DNA of 64,000 nucleotides from Thelephora terrestris (GCA_015956445.1 WIUZ02000016.1:744001-808000); one strand, 5' to 3'; positions 36,392 to 47,937 are shown, counted from the first letter of the stretch. Numbers and translations: made by a program. Notes: generated by a model from the letters alone, not told the origin.

Positions 36392-37311
36392 GTTTTGGTA
36401 AGATGATGGGGAAGTTGCTGGTGTTGCTGATCAAGGATGGCTCCAAGAAGACGTCCTTCTTATAGCCTAGATCGGTGATCCTTCACGTGACCTACCTCGA
36501 CGAACCTCATTGGTCCGGGTCACATCAACTTCCGCCCCTGTACCATCATCATTGGCTTACTACATCAAGCTGACACCTCGGCCCGCGGGACGGCCTTGGA
36601 AGAACTTCGTTCCGGAACGCCTAGAACGCGCGCGCACTAAAAATAGGTCTCAAGACCCTGATGACCCCTTTATGACATCACGAACCCCTTTTACGACCCC
36701 TCATGACTTTACGATTACGATCAACCCTGGACCCTGATCACACACGTGGACAGTCACATCACAGTCTCCTAACCGGAGGAAGGACTCGCCGCTATTCGGA
36801 AGCATCGCCCTAGGATTCTTCTGGTTAGCCCAGCGCATGTGGAGTAGCCGTTAGCGTGAAACGCCGGCGAATCTGTAATCCCTTATGTCCCATGAGTCTA
36901 GGCCCTCGCTCCTCATGTTCGGACGCACGATAAGGTTGCCACTAGTCCGTGATGCTGTTACCGCCTACAGACAACAAGGGATGCTGCATGGTCTCTATCT
37001 TTGGCCTCTCCAAAGGAAGCATCCAAGAAGATTCTCACCTAGCCCTTGGGTGTGATCCCCAGGTACGAACTTTCATGACCCCATGCCCCTCTTTCTTTTA
37101 GGACTAGTGTTATCTTTACCCCTATGTTTCATGCGGACATTTCTTATCTTTTATGCAATCCTTCACACGCTAGTAAGGCCCTTTGTCCTTTATCTTCCCA
37201 CGCGTCATTCTTGTTCGCTTCCCTTACTTAGCGTTCTCACACTCCTTATCTCCCTTTGTTCGGACTTGATAAGGGTATATTAGGGTATTGACGTCATGGC
37301 CACTCCTTTAG

Positions 37312-37320
37312 TATAAGTAG
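37312..37320 (+). promoter_or_regulatory. Outward TATA promoter of E2
   Basis: TATAAGTAG preceded by TGACGTCA, a palindromic CRE/ATF-type word (about 37,290), both repeated in E1 (reverse strand near 34,190-34,217) and E3 (TATAAGTAG at 52,697, with TGACGTCA just before). Transcription would run about 450 bp to the element edge and on into the flanking host sequence. Confidence 0.55.
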
Positions 37321-38424
37321 CAACTGTGGCTGTATCGTAGTACCTTAGTTTTGTTACCTCAGGAAATCCTCTGCCCTTCTCAGCCCAGTTGCAGTTAAGG
37401 ACAAGTCAGAGTTTCTTGTTTGATCCAAGACATCCCCCATCTGCTCTCCCTCCCGCTCTGCGCATCAACTGCGCCTCGTAACTATAGAACCTCCGCGTTC
37501 ACATTAGAACACCTCGAGCGTCCAGTCGATCACCTGGTGGAGTCATCAAATCCTGTTGTAGGGATAAACCCTTGTCTGTTAAACCGAACGAAGTACGGTT
37601 TAGGTTGGGTTTCTCTTTAGGATTTCGACCTGACTTGTAGTGACCTCGGACAACCTACCGGAAGAATAGAGACGTGATCGTTCTCTCACAAGCTAGTTGG
37701 ACTAGTGAGTACTCTGCGGAGTCGGCTCAGTGCACTGGTAGTTGTTGGGGTAGAGTGGCCCTGACACCAAGGGTCAGGTGAGAATCTTCTTGGATGCTTC
37801 CTTTGGAGAGGCCAAAGATAGAGACCATTCATCATCCTTTGTTGTCTGTAGGCGGTAACAGCATCACGGACTAGTGGCAACCTCAATGTACATCCGAACA
37901 TGAGGAGGTTGAGCCTAAACTCATGGGACATGAGGGATTACAGATTCGCCGGTGTTTCACGCTAACGGCTACTTCCACATTCGCTGGGCTAAACAAAAGG
38001 AGTCTAGGGCACTCCTTCCGAATAACGGTGATTCCTTCCTCCGGTTAGGAGACTGTGATGTGACTGTCCACGTGTGTGATCAGAGTCCAGGGTTGGTCAT
38101 TATCGTGATGTCATAAATGAGTCATCAGGGTTGTAAAGGGGTTCGTAAAGGGGTCATCAAGGTCATGAGACCTATTTTTAGTGCGCGCGCATTCTAGGCG
38201 TTCCGGAACAAGGTTCTTCCAAGGCTATCCCACGGGCCGAGGTGTCAGCTTGATGTAGTAAGCCAACAATGATGGTACAGGGGCGGAAGTTGAGGTGACC
38301 CGGACCAATGAGGTTCATCGAGGTAGGTCACGTGAAGGATCACCGATCTAGGCTATAAGAAGGACATCTTCTTGGAGCCATCCTTGATCAGCAACACCAG
38401 CAACTTCCCCATCATCTTACCAAA

Positions 38425-40021
38425 ATGTCTTTCCCAAACAACCACACCTACAAAGTCGCCAATGGTATCTCCACCATCTCCCGCATCGACCGCCGTGCTG
38501 CCGACTGCAAGACCTATGCCAATGAGGCGGGGGTTCCCTACACCACCGATGAACAGGTGGGGGGGAGTTTGAAATAACATTGTTATATTTCTAACTCTTT
38601 CCCAATTAGATCTTGGAGGTCGTCAAGCAGGTGGATGCCAAACGTCTCAGGGAGACGATCCCACATTTGATGGGGTTAACCTGGGACGATGAGCTCTGGG
38701 TCCGATCCATGATTGCCGAGAAGGTGATCTTCCAGATGAGGGGTAGGTTCGGGGAACTGGAGCATTCCATCAAAAAGGAGCTCTGGTACACCCTGCAGAG
38801 GGGGATCTACGATCAGGACCTGTTCGAGCACGGGGCAACTGTTCCTCGGGCCGTTTGTCATGCCACCGCTGCCACTACACTATTGTGGTTGCTTGTTTGA
38901 GAGGGGGAAAGCCGAGTAGGTTTTCCGTTTGGATATTCGAGTATGACTCTCGACTAACCAAACTGCCTAGGTTGAACGATTGGAGCGCGAGGTGAAGGAG
39001 GCAAAGGCTGACGTGCTTTGTCTGTCCGCAGAGGGTCTGTTGATGAAGGAGACCATGACCGACTTCCAAAAGAGGACGAACGAGGCATTGGAAGTGATGG
39101 TGCTTAACCATCAAGAGTTAGTCGCCGGCCTAAAGGTTCAGGACATCAACATCCGGGGTGCCTTGGATGTGAGGGACGATCGCTTGGATAGGCACTCGAA
39201 GAAGATCGGGGCTGAAAGTGTTAAGGTTCTTTCAGCCTTTGCAGGTTTATGCGATAGCTGACAGACTTCTTCTAGATCGAGGAGCTCGAGGATCTGGTGT
39301 CGGTGTTGACGGCGCGGGTCGAGTCCTTGCAGGACAAGACCTGCAACTGCAAGGAAGGTCCTGTGTTGGTTGGACAGGGTACTGTCGACGTTCCGTTCGA
39401 GCTGGAGTACGCCGATGAGGTGGTACTCCCGTCGCCTAACCCGTCGTCCTACGCCACGCCTCCAGTGGAGAACACGGTTCCCGTTCCGACTCCGGCTTCA
39501 GCTTCAACTTTGGCCGAATCCAACAAGGAGAACTGTCGGCGTTGCCCGCTGCAACCGATCAGTCAGTTGGTCAAGATCGAGGATGAGGCCATGGTCGTTG
39601 ACCGGGCCGAAGATGTTCCGAGGGTCGTGGAGGTACATCCAGTGACTAAGGGGCAACGTTGCAAACGCTCTCGATGCCGTCATGCTTATCGCATGGCTCC
39701 TTTGGCTAACCCTTACCCTTGACCAGTTGAGTCGGATGGTGACCAGTCTGGTCAAGGCGAGGGAGGAGGATTCCGATATCGGGTCAACCGTCCCTACCAA
39801 CAGGTCGAGTCGGAGGTCCAGCGTAGGCACCTCACTCGACTCGCAGTACAGGATCCCAGCCAGGCCTCCGATGAGGGAGACGGAGGGTCGCTCTTCGACT
39901 ACATCGACAGCGCTGCCGAGCAGTCACCCGGTGATGTCAATGTGGGACCAGGTGTTCCGCAGTTCGGTGACATCTGGGAGGCTGATCGGTCCGCTCGAAG
40001 GTATCTCTTCCTATCGGCTTG
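38425..40021 (+). pseudogene. E protein gene of E1
   Basis: Same exon layout as in E2: exon 1 38,425-38,556, exon 2 about 38,610-38,915, exon 3 about 38,972-39,225, exon 4 about 39,276-40,021, with GT-AG introns in the same positions. Conserved blocks include LRETIPHLMGLTWDDELWVR, KAKADVL-type coiled sequence, DKTCNCKEGP and ENCRRCPLQPISQLVKIEDE. The copy looks broken in about two or three places, consistent with E1 being older than the E2 that landed in it. Confidence 0.6.
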
Positions 40022-40706
40022 AACTAGAGGTTCAGTTGAGCGCGGAGGATGGGGACGCCATGTTCAGAGAGATCCTCGCGAGGAGGGGCCGGTTCTTCGA
40101 TCTCCGGGATGGAACGCTGATGACCATGAGGCCTGCTGTAGATCGAGTCGACTTTTGAATGGACTTATATAAGCATCGTATAACCTTGTAGTTCCGTTTT
40201 GCCGTGAATGTATGCGCGTTGTGTGTTTTGAATGATTGGTGTAAGGGATAAGGAGTGTAAAGCATTCAAAACATAAGGAATGGTAAGAAGAGTTTTGAAG
40301 AAAGAGCATGTTATAAAAAGTTTAAAAATACCATGTTCCTGACAGAGCCGCCCCGAAAGCCACTGAGGGTCAGGTCCATGGGGAGCGCACCGGAGCGGTC
40401 GAAACAACTCAACCAGTGCGCAAGTGTGTGCCCCCAGAAGGTCCACAACTCGGGAGTACTGCGCGCAATGTGGTACCAACGGTGGCAAATGAATAGAAAT
40501 CGGTAGCAGGCACCATGCGGACTGCGCAGCCGGTTGTGGTCGCCTACGATGCAGAGGAAGATGTATCCGAGCAACTCGGGAGGGACTCGAATTGAGATGT
40601 TGAGGAGGGCGTTTCGCGCTCGTTTCAAGCAACCTGCATTTCCCATACCCTCCTCAATTTTTTTCTCCAATTCCCGTATATCGACCTCGTTGACCTCACG
40701 TCCCAT

Positions 40707-41515
40707 GCTTATAAGTTATACTCTGTTAGTGTTCCCCTAAAATGGTGCCAGTCAAGGCCACGTGACTTACATCGAAGAGATTGCCCTGTAACTATTAGTG
40801 TTATCAGGGCAAGCGAAAGTTCCACCCGCAAGCCCATAAGTTATTGGAGACCCTGGTGTGTCCCGATTGTAGGCGAACATCTTAGGACGTGAACGGGGGA
40901 TGTTGTATGCATGAGCTCCCACTTTATAACATCAGCGGGCGTCGTGCAGCCCCTGTTTCACAGCCATCGCAGTGTGATTCGTAAACACCTGTGCGCTAGC
41001 TAGCTCTCCCGGCTTGGCAGAAAGCCAAGCGGAAAGAGTTCGACACCGCAGAAATCACACCTGTCGGAGAGAGCTAGGCGTATGTGCAAATATGAAGCCG
41101 GATTTTCTTTCACACTTAAGATACCAGCCTTTGATCACCGACACGGCGTACACGGCGCGAGGCGTCTAAATACGGTAACACTCTGCTTGTCGGTGACAGC
41201 CCTTTTACTCCAAGCTTCGTGTGCACCGTTGGTTTCAGCCCCAAATACATGTAGATTAGAGGTAACGTCAGGGCGGAGTTTTATTTTCGACACTACAAAG
41301 CACCAACAGGAAGCCACCAACTGTATACATTCATACTCGCCAACACTTTCGACCGTTGCGCGGCACACTTACAACCCCCCCTTCCCTGAGCCACTCAGCT
41401 CACCTTTTTGCACCACATTGTAAAACTTGGCTTCTTTCCCCACGCGATTGGCCTTGCTCAAAACCTGTCCAGCCATCTTACGTGCGATGTCCTTTTGAAT
41501 ACGTTAGCCCACTGT
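40707..41515. other. F-box2 upstream region and intergenic
   Basis: 40,707-40,930 is the inverted homologue of the F-box1 upstream region, including the CACGTG word and a TATAAG next to the start. Beyond that, to 41,515, I see no convincing gene; short open frames on both strands have no recognisable product. Confidence 0.5.
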
Positions 41516-42348
41516 TTACAACACTGTAGCACACACAATGCCTACCATACTAAGGCCACTGTCAATAACATATATCCCTCTCAAGAGCTCGCGGAAGATG
41601 AAGGAATCGTTCGGCTGCTTGAGCAAGCGGAGAGCCATTATCACTTGAATGATCTGCCCGGGGCGGATTTTGTTGGGAAGAATCTCACGACGAATGATAT
41701 CCCTGTAGTGCTGTTTGTGAAATGCTCCTGAAAAATATGGAAACAAATACCCAGTGGCCGTCGTTCCATTGCCAAAAAAGAAGACCTCGTTGTCCTTGGA
41801 AAAAACAAATTTGCCATGGCCGGCCTGAATTGCGGCTTCGAATGGGTCAGGGTTCTCAAGCGTAGGAATGGGCACTGCAGCTGCTCCAGGCGTTATCTGC
41901 AAGGAGGTCAACATCGCAGCGGACGGACGGAAGCAATTGGCGCCCGAAGCGAGGAATTGGGGAGGGGGGACGGCATTGTCGACACACAAGCCCATAAAGC
42001 TGCACAAGAGTTTGCTCGCCTCCACAGCTGCGTCAAAGGAGGGATTGGCAATCGCGGTAACTTTGATCCATCGGCGGAAAAATGGAAATTTGGATCTGAG
42101 CATGATGAGCAAAGAGACGTTGGGCAGCGCATGTTTACACTTACTTGGCATATCCGGGGGGAGGTTCCAGGCACGAGTCAACTACCACGGCGATGACATC
42201 AAATACCGCCTCTTCTCCGTTTGCCATCTGAAGCACAACGTCCCCGTTGGAAAGCGGATTTGTTTTCATGTCGTCCGGAACTGTTTGAAAATCGCACAGA
42301 GGGTTCAGCTCATCGGAATATAATGCGTAGTAGCACCCAAGTTCTAAA
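41516..42348 (-). pseudogene. U1: unknown family, 5' end cut by M5
   Basis: Exon a (42,348-42,146) reads LYSDELNPLCDFQTV then LSNGDVVLQMANGEEAVFDV; a 50-bp intron follows (42,096-42,145, GTAAGTG to GCTCAG). Exon b (42,095-41,516) reads SKFPFFRRWIKVTAIANPSF, ASKLLCSFMGLCVDNA, GHGKFVFSKDNEVFFFGNGT and ends IVCATVL. It is clearly homologous to U2 (GHGQFVFSADNQIFFFGDD). The function is unknown to me. M5 sits exactly where further 5' exons should begin, so the gene is probably disabled. Confidence 0.5.
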
Positions 42349-42787
42349 CACTGGGGGCAGGGGCACCTGGAATTGGTGATTACATCTTGATTACATGGTG
42401 AGTTCATGTGCACTTTTCAATAATTGTAATCGCCGATTCCAGGTTGATTACATTTCAAATGTTACCTTGACATGTAATTCAACTGTTGCCACTAACTCCA
42501 TTTGAAATTTCCTCAAGATGTTCCCAAGTAATGTTTCCTGAATGTGCCCAGTGGACACATTGTGAAAACATCTCATGTTTTTGAGCACATTTAGATTACA
42601 TCTCGGACGATTGAAGAATGTGCTGATTACATTGCAGTATCATTTTCGCCGACAGGTCAAAAACATCCCAGAAACATTTGAAATGTAATCAACCTGGAAT
42701 TGGCGATTACAATTATTGAAAAGTGCACATGAACTCACCATGTAATCAAGATGTAATCACCAATTCCAGGTGCCACTGCCCCCAGTG
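42349..42787. mobile_element. M5: 439-bp palindromic CACTG MITE
   Basis: It starts CACTGGGGGCAGGGGCACC and ends GGTGCCACTGCCCCCAGTG, with a perfect 3-bp duplication AAA (42,346-42,348 and 42,788-42,790). Arms of about 200 bp carry TGATTACAT words. It is the same family as M6 at 53,726, and it lies in the U1 gene. Confidence 0.9.
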
Positions 42788-42790
42788 AAA

Positions 42791-43728
42791 TCTAAACAGT
42801 TGCGACAATTAAAACCCACAGTGCACTGTTCGTTGGTTACATACCGGCGTCACAAATGAGGTTGATGATGCTGTCTTCCCCAACCTTTCTAGATAGGGAA
42901 CGCTGGGTACGAAACGGCGCCATGCTGCGAACGAACAGAGGAAACAAGGTTCACGTGAGGGGACCACAGCGCCAATATTTAGACAATTTCAACCCATGGG
43001 GTGACGGAACAAGCAACGGCAGATCTGCAAGGGGTGGGAGTTACCCCGCGGAGTGGCCCCCATTGCGGAGGCGCCGGTTGACCGCGTGTGCAACGGATCA
43101 CGGAACACGGCTACGGATCGGAGACCCGTGATAGGGTGTTCCCAAGATGTTCCCATGCAGGAGTGTCGGGGTGGGGCTGGGTTTGACTCTGGTGTAATAT
43201 CCCCCGTATGTTTCCGCGCAGAATTCGCGCAGTCTCCCTCTAACCGCACCATTGTCTTTTGCGAATGGCATCCATCCCAGACACACCTCCAGAGCCTGCC
43301 CCAGAGCAGATAAGTTTGATGTGAGCAGTTGTCTGCTTGCGGGGGACCTCCTTGTTGAACCGGAGGTCTGTGCCCGGCAACGGGTCAACCGGCTCCACCG
43401 CTTCGAGCGAGAGCCGATGCCGGAGAGCGCTGTATAAGCGACCCGAAGGGACGGTGTCACATGAGTGATCCAATCTATTGGTATGACGTGTGTGTGCCTT
43501 AAGCCGCGCACGGACCCTGCATCAGTCACACTATACAGTTGTGACGCCAATAGAATAGATAGATATATATACCCCTCATGTGTAGATAGATCAATCAATC
43601 GCTTCTCTCTCTCTCTCCCCCACTAGCAACTATAAGCCTCTCCCCTTCAGGTAAGACTTAGAGTACCCATGTAGTAGTATAGCATTATACTCTACCTGCT
43701 CAACACTCCTCTCATCACATCACACAGC
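42791..43728. other. Intergenic; F-box3 promoter region
   Basis: No gene is recognised from 42,791 to 43,560. A TATATATA run at about 43,565-43,571, a pyrimidine-rich CTCTCTCTCTCTC tract (43,604-43,617) and a possible leader intron starting CAGGTAAG (about 43,649) precede the F-box3 ATG. This is a plausible promoter and 5' leader. Confidence 0.5.
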
Positions 43729-45333
43729 ATGGGAACCGAGATCAACCAGCATCGCATCCGTCATTTGGAGTTGCAGATACGGTCTGCCGGTGGGGACACA
43801 ATCAAACTCAAAAGGGCGCGCAACTCTCTGTTAAACATATCAATCTGCATTCCTCCTGAGATTCTTGGACACGTCTTCTATTGGACTGTCCTTGAGCGCC
43901 GCATACTACCCCGACTTCGAGGAGGCTCCCTCCAGGTACTCTTGGTCTGCTATTATTGGCAAGAAGTCGCTTCCCAGACTCCTCAACTGTGGAGCTTTTG
44001 GGGACACCTATTGGTACACTGGTACCAGAGATTCAAGCTATCGCGCTCCGTCCCTGCTGATCTTGTACTCAATGGGTACATTGTCGGTGAGCGGTCTCCT
44101 CCCGTCCGTGAAGCCTTGCGCCTTGCGCTCCGAGAACACGCCCAAACAGATATCATCAACTCCGTGCAACTGTGGAACGAGAGAAGACCCATCCTAGAGC
44201 AAGTCCTCACAGCGCTGACCCCTGACAAAGGAGAGGTTTGCACATCAAGCATCCACATAATCAACCTTCGTCTGGTCAACGCCTCCAGGTTCATGGCCCA
44301 TTTGTGCTTCCCTCAATTGACGTACCTCTGTCTCTCAACGGGAACACAGGTTGTGGACCTGCGACATCTGGGGGAGCATACGGGGGCATTGTCGACCCTC
44401 GTGCTCACCTTGGAGAACCACAGCGCCTTGGCCTTACCCACCATCTCTGAGCTGTTGCTCTTGTTTCTATATAATCCCCGACTCGAAGACATTACCTTGC
44501 ACAGGTTGCTGAGCAGGATTATCCCACCCGGTTTCCCCATCATTTGCGTGCCATTGCGCAATCTCAAAAGGCTCACCATTGACGGTGAAGCTCAATCGAT
44601 CTTCCAGCTGATGAAACACTTGGCGTATCCTGCGGACCTCGAAGCTATCTCACTCATGGTAGCTGACTATGGACCCAGCTCCATCTGCAATACATTAGGA
44701 GAAGTGGCGCTGGATTACTTTCAGCTTCAGAGTGGACGTCGGGTAGAAGTTGGGATTGATGTTCGGACTTTCCGCAAGTCGATCTCTGTCCAGGCAGACA
44801 GTATTTTGGAAGGCGCAGACGGAAACGTGATGGGAACCTCCGCAAGGTTCATCGTGTATGTACCTCTTTTCACCGGCCGGCGCCAATACGTCCAGTTGTG
44901 CTTGGATCTCGTGGGTTGTGTACCCCCACTGGAGGTGACTGCCTTTAGAGGGGAGCTGAGCGCCCGAATCGTCCAAAGAGTCATCAAGACCATGCCCAAT
45001 ATACTGGATCTTCACCTCGTCCACGCGGAGCTAGAGCCTGGATTCTTGCGACACATCCCCACCACTCCCAACGTCCATCTTCTTCCAAGTTTGCGTTGGC
45101 TGTGTTTGGAAGAGTCGAGCGCTCATGAGGGCAGTTGGCAGCCCCTTGTTGAATTTTTGGCGGAGCTTTCCGCAGATGGTAATGATATATCGCTCACCAT
45201 GCTAGAACCGCAAGAGCACATTTGCCGCCATGTATTACGGAACATAGAGCTGCTAGTTGCGGCTTTTGATGTGGATGGGAGCGTGGACACGGATTGTCCA
45301 TTCGATTGGTGCGGAGTGACGGAGGAAGGGTAG
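43729..45333 (+). CDS. F-box3: intact F-box/LRR-like protein, 534 aa
   Basis: A single open frame of 534 codons from ATG 43,729, which follows a TATA run by about 160 bp. Residues 1-35 form a helix, then the F-box LLNISICIPPEILGHVFYW (about 37-55) with the downstream LLVCYYWQEVASQTPQLWSF typical of basidiomycete F-box proteins. The rest (from about 100) is an irregular leucine-rich region, including the motif GSWQPLVEFLAEL near the C-terminus. F-box proteins bind Skp1 and bring substrates to SCF ubiquitin ligases; the substrate is unknown. It is the only one of the three paralogues in the window without an insertion and serves as the reference for the two broken ones. Confidence 0.85.
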   Translation: MGTEINQHRIRHLELQIRSAGGDTIKLKRARNSLLNISICIPPEILGHVFYWTVLERRILPRLRGGSLQVLLVCYYWQEVASQTPQLWSFWGHLLVHWYQRFKLSRSVPADLVLNGYIVGERSPPVREALRLALREHAQTDIINSVQLWNERRPILEQVLTALTPDKGEVCTSSIHIINLRLVNASRFMAHLCFPQLTYLCLSTGTQVVDLRHLGEHTGALSTLVLTLENHSALALPTISELLLLFLYNPRLEDITLHRLLSRIIPPGFPIICVPLRNLKRLTIDGEAQSIFQLMKHLAYPADLEAISLMVADYGPSSICNTLGEVALDYFQLQSGRRVEVGIDVRTFRKSISVQADSILEGADGNVMGTSARFIVYVPLFTGRRQYVQLCLDLVGCVPPLEVTAFRGELSARIVQRVIKTMPNILDLHLVHAELEPGFLRHIPTTPNVHLLPSLRWLCLEESSAHEGSWQPLVEFLAELSADGNDISLTMLEPQEHICRHVLRNIELLVAAFDVDGSVDTDCPFDWCGVTEEG

Positions 45334-45539
45334 GGAGGATAAGATGTACATTGAGCCGTACCACATGTGGAATGTGAAATTGTTTGCGATGTCCTGTGGC
45401 ATAGCCCGATATGTGCGGAGCTGGTTGCACAACCTTGGCGACCACACCGTCCCATGTTGCGCAACTGTCTCCCATTGAGGGACAGACACCAAAACATGTT
45501 CCCCAAGTGCTCCAACTGTCTTTCGGCAATTCGTTTGAA

Positions 45540-45670
45540 AGGAGGTCTGGGAGCACCTTCATAATTTTCAAGGGCGTTGCCATCGATACCATCAGACACG
45601 GAGGATCAGTCCCCCTACGCGTTTTCATAAGCAAGCTAGAAACACTTTGAAGAATTCTACGAATACAAGG
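45540..45670 (-). pseudogene. Helitron helicase C-terminal scrap
   Basis: The - strand reads RRGTDPPCLMVSMATPLKIM then KVLPDL, a degraded form of the Pif1/Helitron helicase motif VI block (RGTEPPYVMVSRATSLNAIK in the Helitron at 54.7 kb). Nothing else of the helicase is present. It lies convergent to F-box3, about 200 bp past its stop. Confidence 0.6.
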
Positions 45671-47018
45671 AATGGTACAGAGACTGTGCGTAGCGTCTCC
45701 GCCATGTGCTGCATTTTGGGGACCCATTGGACGGCTGAGCAACCTATTAATCCTCGCAGGGAAGGAGCTCCCCTTGCGCACCCCCTGCCGCAACAGGAGG
45801 GGGCAAACATGCCATAGTCAACTCTTCGTGAATGAGATGGATACTCAGCAGCTGGCATTGAACTGCCACTATCCGGGTGGAGTCGGGACACGACCAGAAT
45901 AGCAGAAGTGGGGGTGAGGGGTTGCCGGTTGTGCAGAGGTCGGGCAGGGGAGAGAAGCTAGATAGAGGAGAGGGAACCACGGTAGGTCGCGACGTTGTCG
46001 GGACGAGAGGGGAGAACTCTGTACTAGCAAACTCCTGCTAGACAATGATGATGGGCTAGGGGGCTAGTGGACGATGGGCTAGTAGGCTAGGGGGCTATTG
46101 GAACTATGGGGCTAGTGGAATCGATGTCAGAGCGAGGAGCTGGAGGTTTTCGATGATCAGGTCGTTCAGGCAGAAGGGAGAAGAGGTGTGAAGAGGCCCT
46201 GGGGGTTTCTTGTTCGTTCAACTAGCTAGTACAGGGTATTTTATAGGTAAAGATGGTGCGATCTACACAAAAGAGATGGGAAAAGTAGCGAACAAATGGA
46301 GAAACAGTGGGAGAATAAGAACAGGTAGATAGAAGGGGATAAACAAGAGTCCGACGCAGGGTAGGGAGACGAGCGGTCCATCGGGAGGCCGGAACGAGGC
46401 TGGGACAGGTCTTACCGAGAGGATGGAGTGGTCGTGGGAAACAGGACCGAAAGGGGAAGTCTACGGGTTCGAGATCAAAAGATCGTAACCGGGCGGGAGA
46501 GCAGGAGCAGTTGAAGATGATTGGCGAGCGAGGGGGAACAGGTCGACACGGGTCTAGACTGAAGGGAACCGGACCAGGGGAGGGAACACGTCATCGCGGC
46601 GAGATAAGTGATCGGGAGGCATCGGCCGATCAACACGTCACGTGCCGTTCGGGGAGGGCAGACACGGAGGCAGAGATAGCAAAAAGGGGCACGTGTCGAT
46701 GGGATCGCGGGAGTGGTTCGGTGATCGGGACGTTGAACGGATGTGACACTCCTGTGACCGATCGAGGGGTTGTCGGCTTGCGTAGTCAGTAGCTAGTGGG
46801 GTAGGGAGTTAGGGACTGGGGACTAGCACTAGATTCGAAGGTCGTGCAAATAGACGGCGGGTCAGCGTGCTCGGAAGGAACCATCTGGCTGGAGGATAAG
46901 GCGTGGCGACATAGAGATGCATGCCACCCTTGCCTCCTTCACGGACGCCGGACGTATGTAACGCCTAACAATCTCCCTGTGATGATGTCAGCGTGTGAAT
47001 ACAGCACTATACACCACC
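45671..47018. other. Gene-free, purine-rich spacer
   Basis: I see no credible gene. 46,020-46,130 has short GGGCTAGTGG-type tandem words; 46,200-46,800 is G/A-rich on the + strand. No element ends or duplications are recognised. Confidence 0.5.
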
Positions 47019-47937
47019 TTACCCGTTGCGCAGCACGTCATCGCCGAAAAAGAAAATCTGGTTGTCGGCGGAGAAAACGAATTGCCCATGGCCGTTGCAA
47101 ATGGCGGCCTGAATAGGGACTTCGTTGTCCAAAGGCGCAATGTCCACAGGCTCAGCGGTGGGGCATTGAATCAAGGGAGTCAACATTGAGGCCGAAGCAC
47201 ACACGTGGTTCAGCTGAGCAACTACCGAGAGAGTCGCCGAAAAATCCCCCCCCGCAGTGGTGGCCATGAAGGTATACAGCTGGTTTCTTGCAGCCAAACA
47301 TTCCGCAAACAACGGATCATTTATGCCTTCCAGCCTCACCGATCGTCGAAAGTCAGGAATGTCATCCCTGGATTGGCTAAGAATGGTGTACCCGCGATGA
47401 AAACGAAAGTACCTTGGAAGCCCATGAGGAGCAAGACAACAAGCCTCCGTGATCACGCTGATGACATCAAAAGTGGCCTCAACGCCGTCCATGCGCCTCA
47501 AAATGATATCTCCATTTGGGAGCACCTTGTTATGAAGCGCATGCTGTACTGTGTTGAATTTGAACAGAGGGTTGAGGTCCTCAGAGAACGCCTTGTAAAG
47601 ATAGCTCAAGTTGAGAGCTTGAGTGTAGGGCGTTGAGAGGAAATAAGCCAGTTGTTTGCGGGGTGTGTATCCTTTACGCACAAGGTGTAGGTAGTACGGG
47701 GCAGTCGTCTGCCATAGTTGCGGAATTCTTGTGAAGCTGCACGGGAGTCTCGATGCAAAGTGGGACACTGGGAGCGCTTGGCGCAGTTGAAAAGGGCGTC
47801 GGCACTGTAGGTCGAGGGGTGTCTGACGGATAATATCCAATCAATGTACCATCCCCCCGCGATGTATTTGGAACAATATCGCAGGGGAGGCAGAACGAGT
47901 TGAGCACTGATGGTACCCAACCCCTCTCATCTCTCAC
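47019..47937 (-). CDS. U2: unknown family, three exons, short C-terminus
   Basis: Exon 1 starts at or before 47,937 (MRDERGWVPSVLNSFCLPCD) and runs to a probable donor GTAAAGG near 47,675. Exon 2 carries LSYLYKAFSEDLNPLFKFNT, LPNGDIILRRMDGVEATFDV and ends LAPHGLP at a GTACTTTC donor. Exon 3 (about 47,378-47,019) carries DDIPDFRRSVRLEG, AARNQLYTFMATTAGG and GHGQFVFSADNQIFFFGDDV, ending with a stop right after VLRNG. U1 continues another ~75 residues beyond that point, so U2 is either truncated or a short form. The function is unknown. Intron assignments are by eye. Confidence 0.45.

Larger units (their letters stand above)
34467..37766 (-). mobile_element. E2: 3.3-kb TGTCA element inside E1, looks whole
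   Basis: It starts TGTCAGGAACATGGTA and ends GTAGAGTGGCCCTGACA with a perfect 5-bp duplication CCAAG (34,462-34,466 and 37,767-37,771), lying in E1 in opposite orientation. This explains why the 720-bp right segment appears twice around here. It carries one spliced gene (next entry) and a TATAAGTAG promoter (about 37,312) firing outward to the right. E2 and E3 share the same end structure and gene, and both look whole. Confidence 0.9.
33743..40344 (+). mobile_element. E1: 3.3-kb TGTCA element, hosting E2
   Basis: It starts TGTCAGGGCCACTC and ends CCATGTTCCTGACA with a perfect 5-bp duplication GAGCC (33,738-33,742 and 40,345-40,349). Its own sequence is 33,743-34,466 plus 37,772-40,344, about 3.3 kb. 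It carries one spliced gene reading toward the right end and, at the left, an outward-facing promoter segment. It looks broken, with about two or three breaks in the gene. There are no direct terminal repeats and no transposase. Confidence 0.85.
32532..40706 (-). pseudogene. F-box2 gene split by the E1/E2 nest
   Basis: The 5' part (40,706-40,345) encodes LKRARNALLNISIRVPPELL (F-box), FICHRWYHIARSTPELWTF and PMDLTLSGFRGG. The 3' part (33,742-32,532) resumes with TFPVCRPLLAALRDHAEQDI then RSLNLWNERKGVL and runs to SNVLEGT at the TGA. Removing 33,743-40,344 and one GAGCC copy rejoins the frame. A separate 1-nt deletion near 32,726, in the LFPSLQ/LCLEDVF block, changes frame, so the gene also carries a point lesion. 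It is close to F-box1 and inverted to it; both resemble the intact F-box gene at 43.7 kb. Likely role in life: SCF substrate receptor. Confidence 0.85.

Noticed and set aside
37083-37283. 66-codon hydrophobic frame conserved in E1, E2 and E3
   Set aside because: It lies upstream of the outward TATA box, has no own promoter, and similarity among recent copies alone explains the conserved frame.
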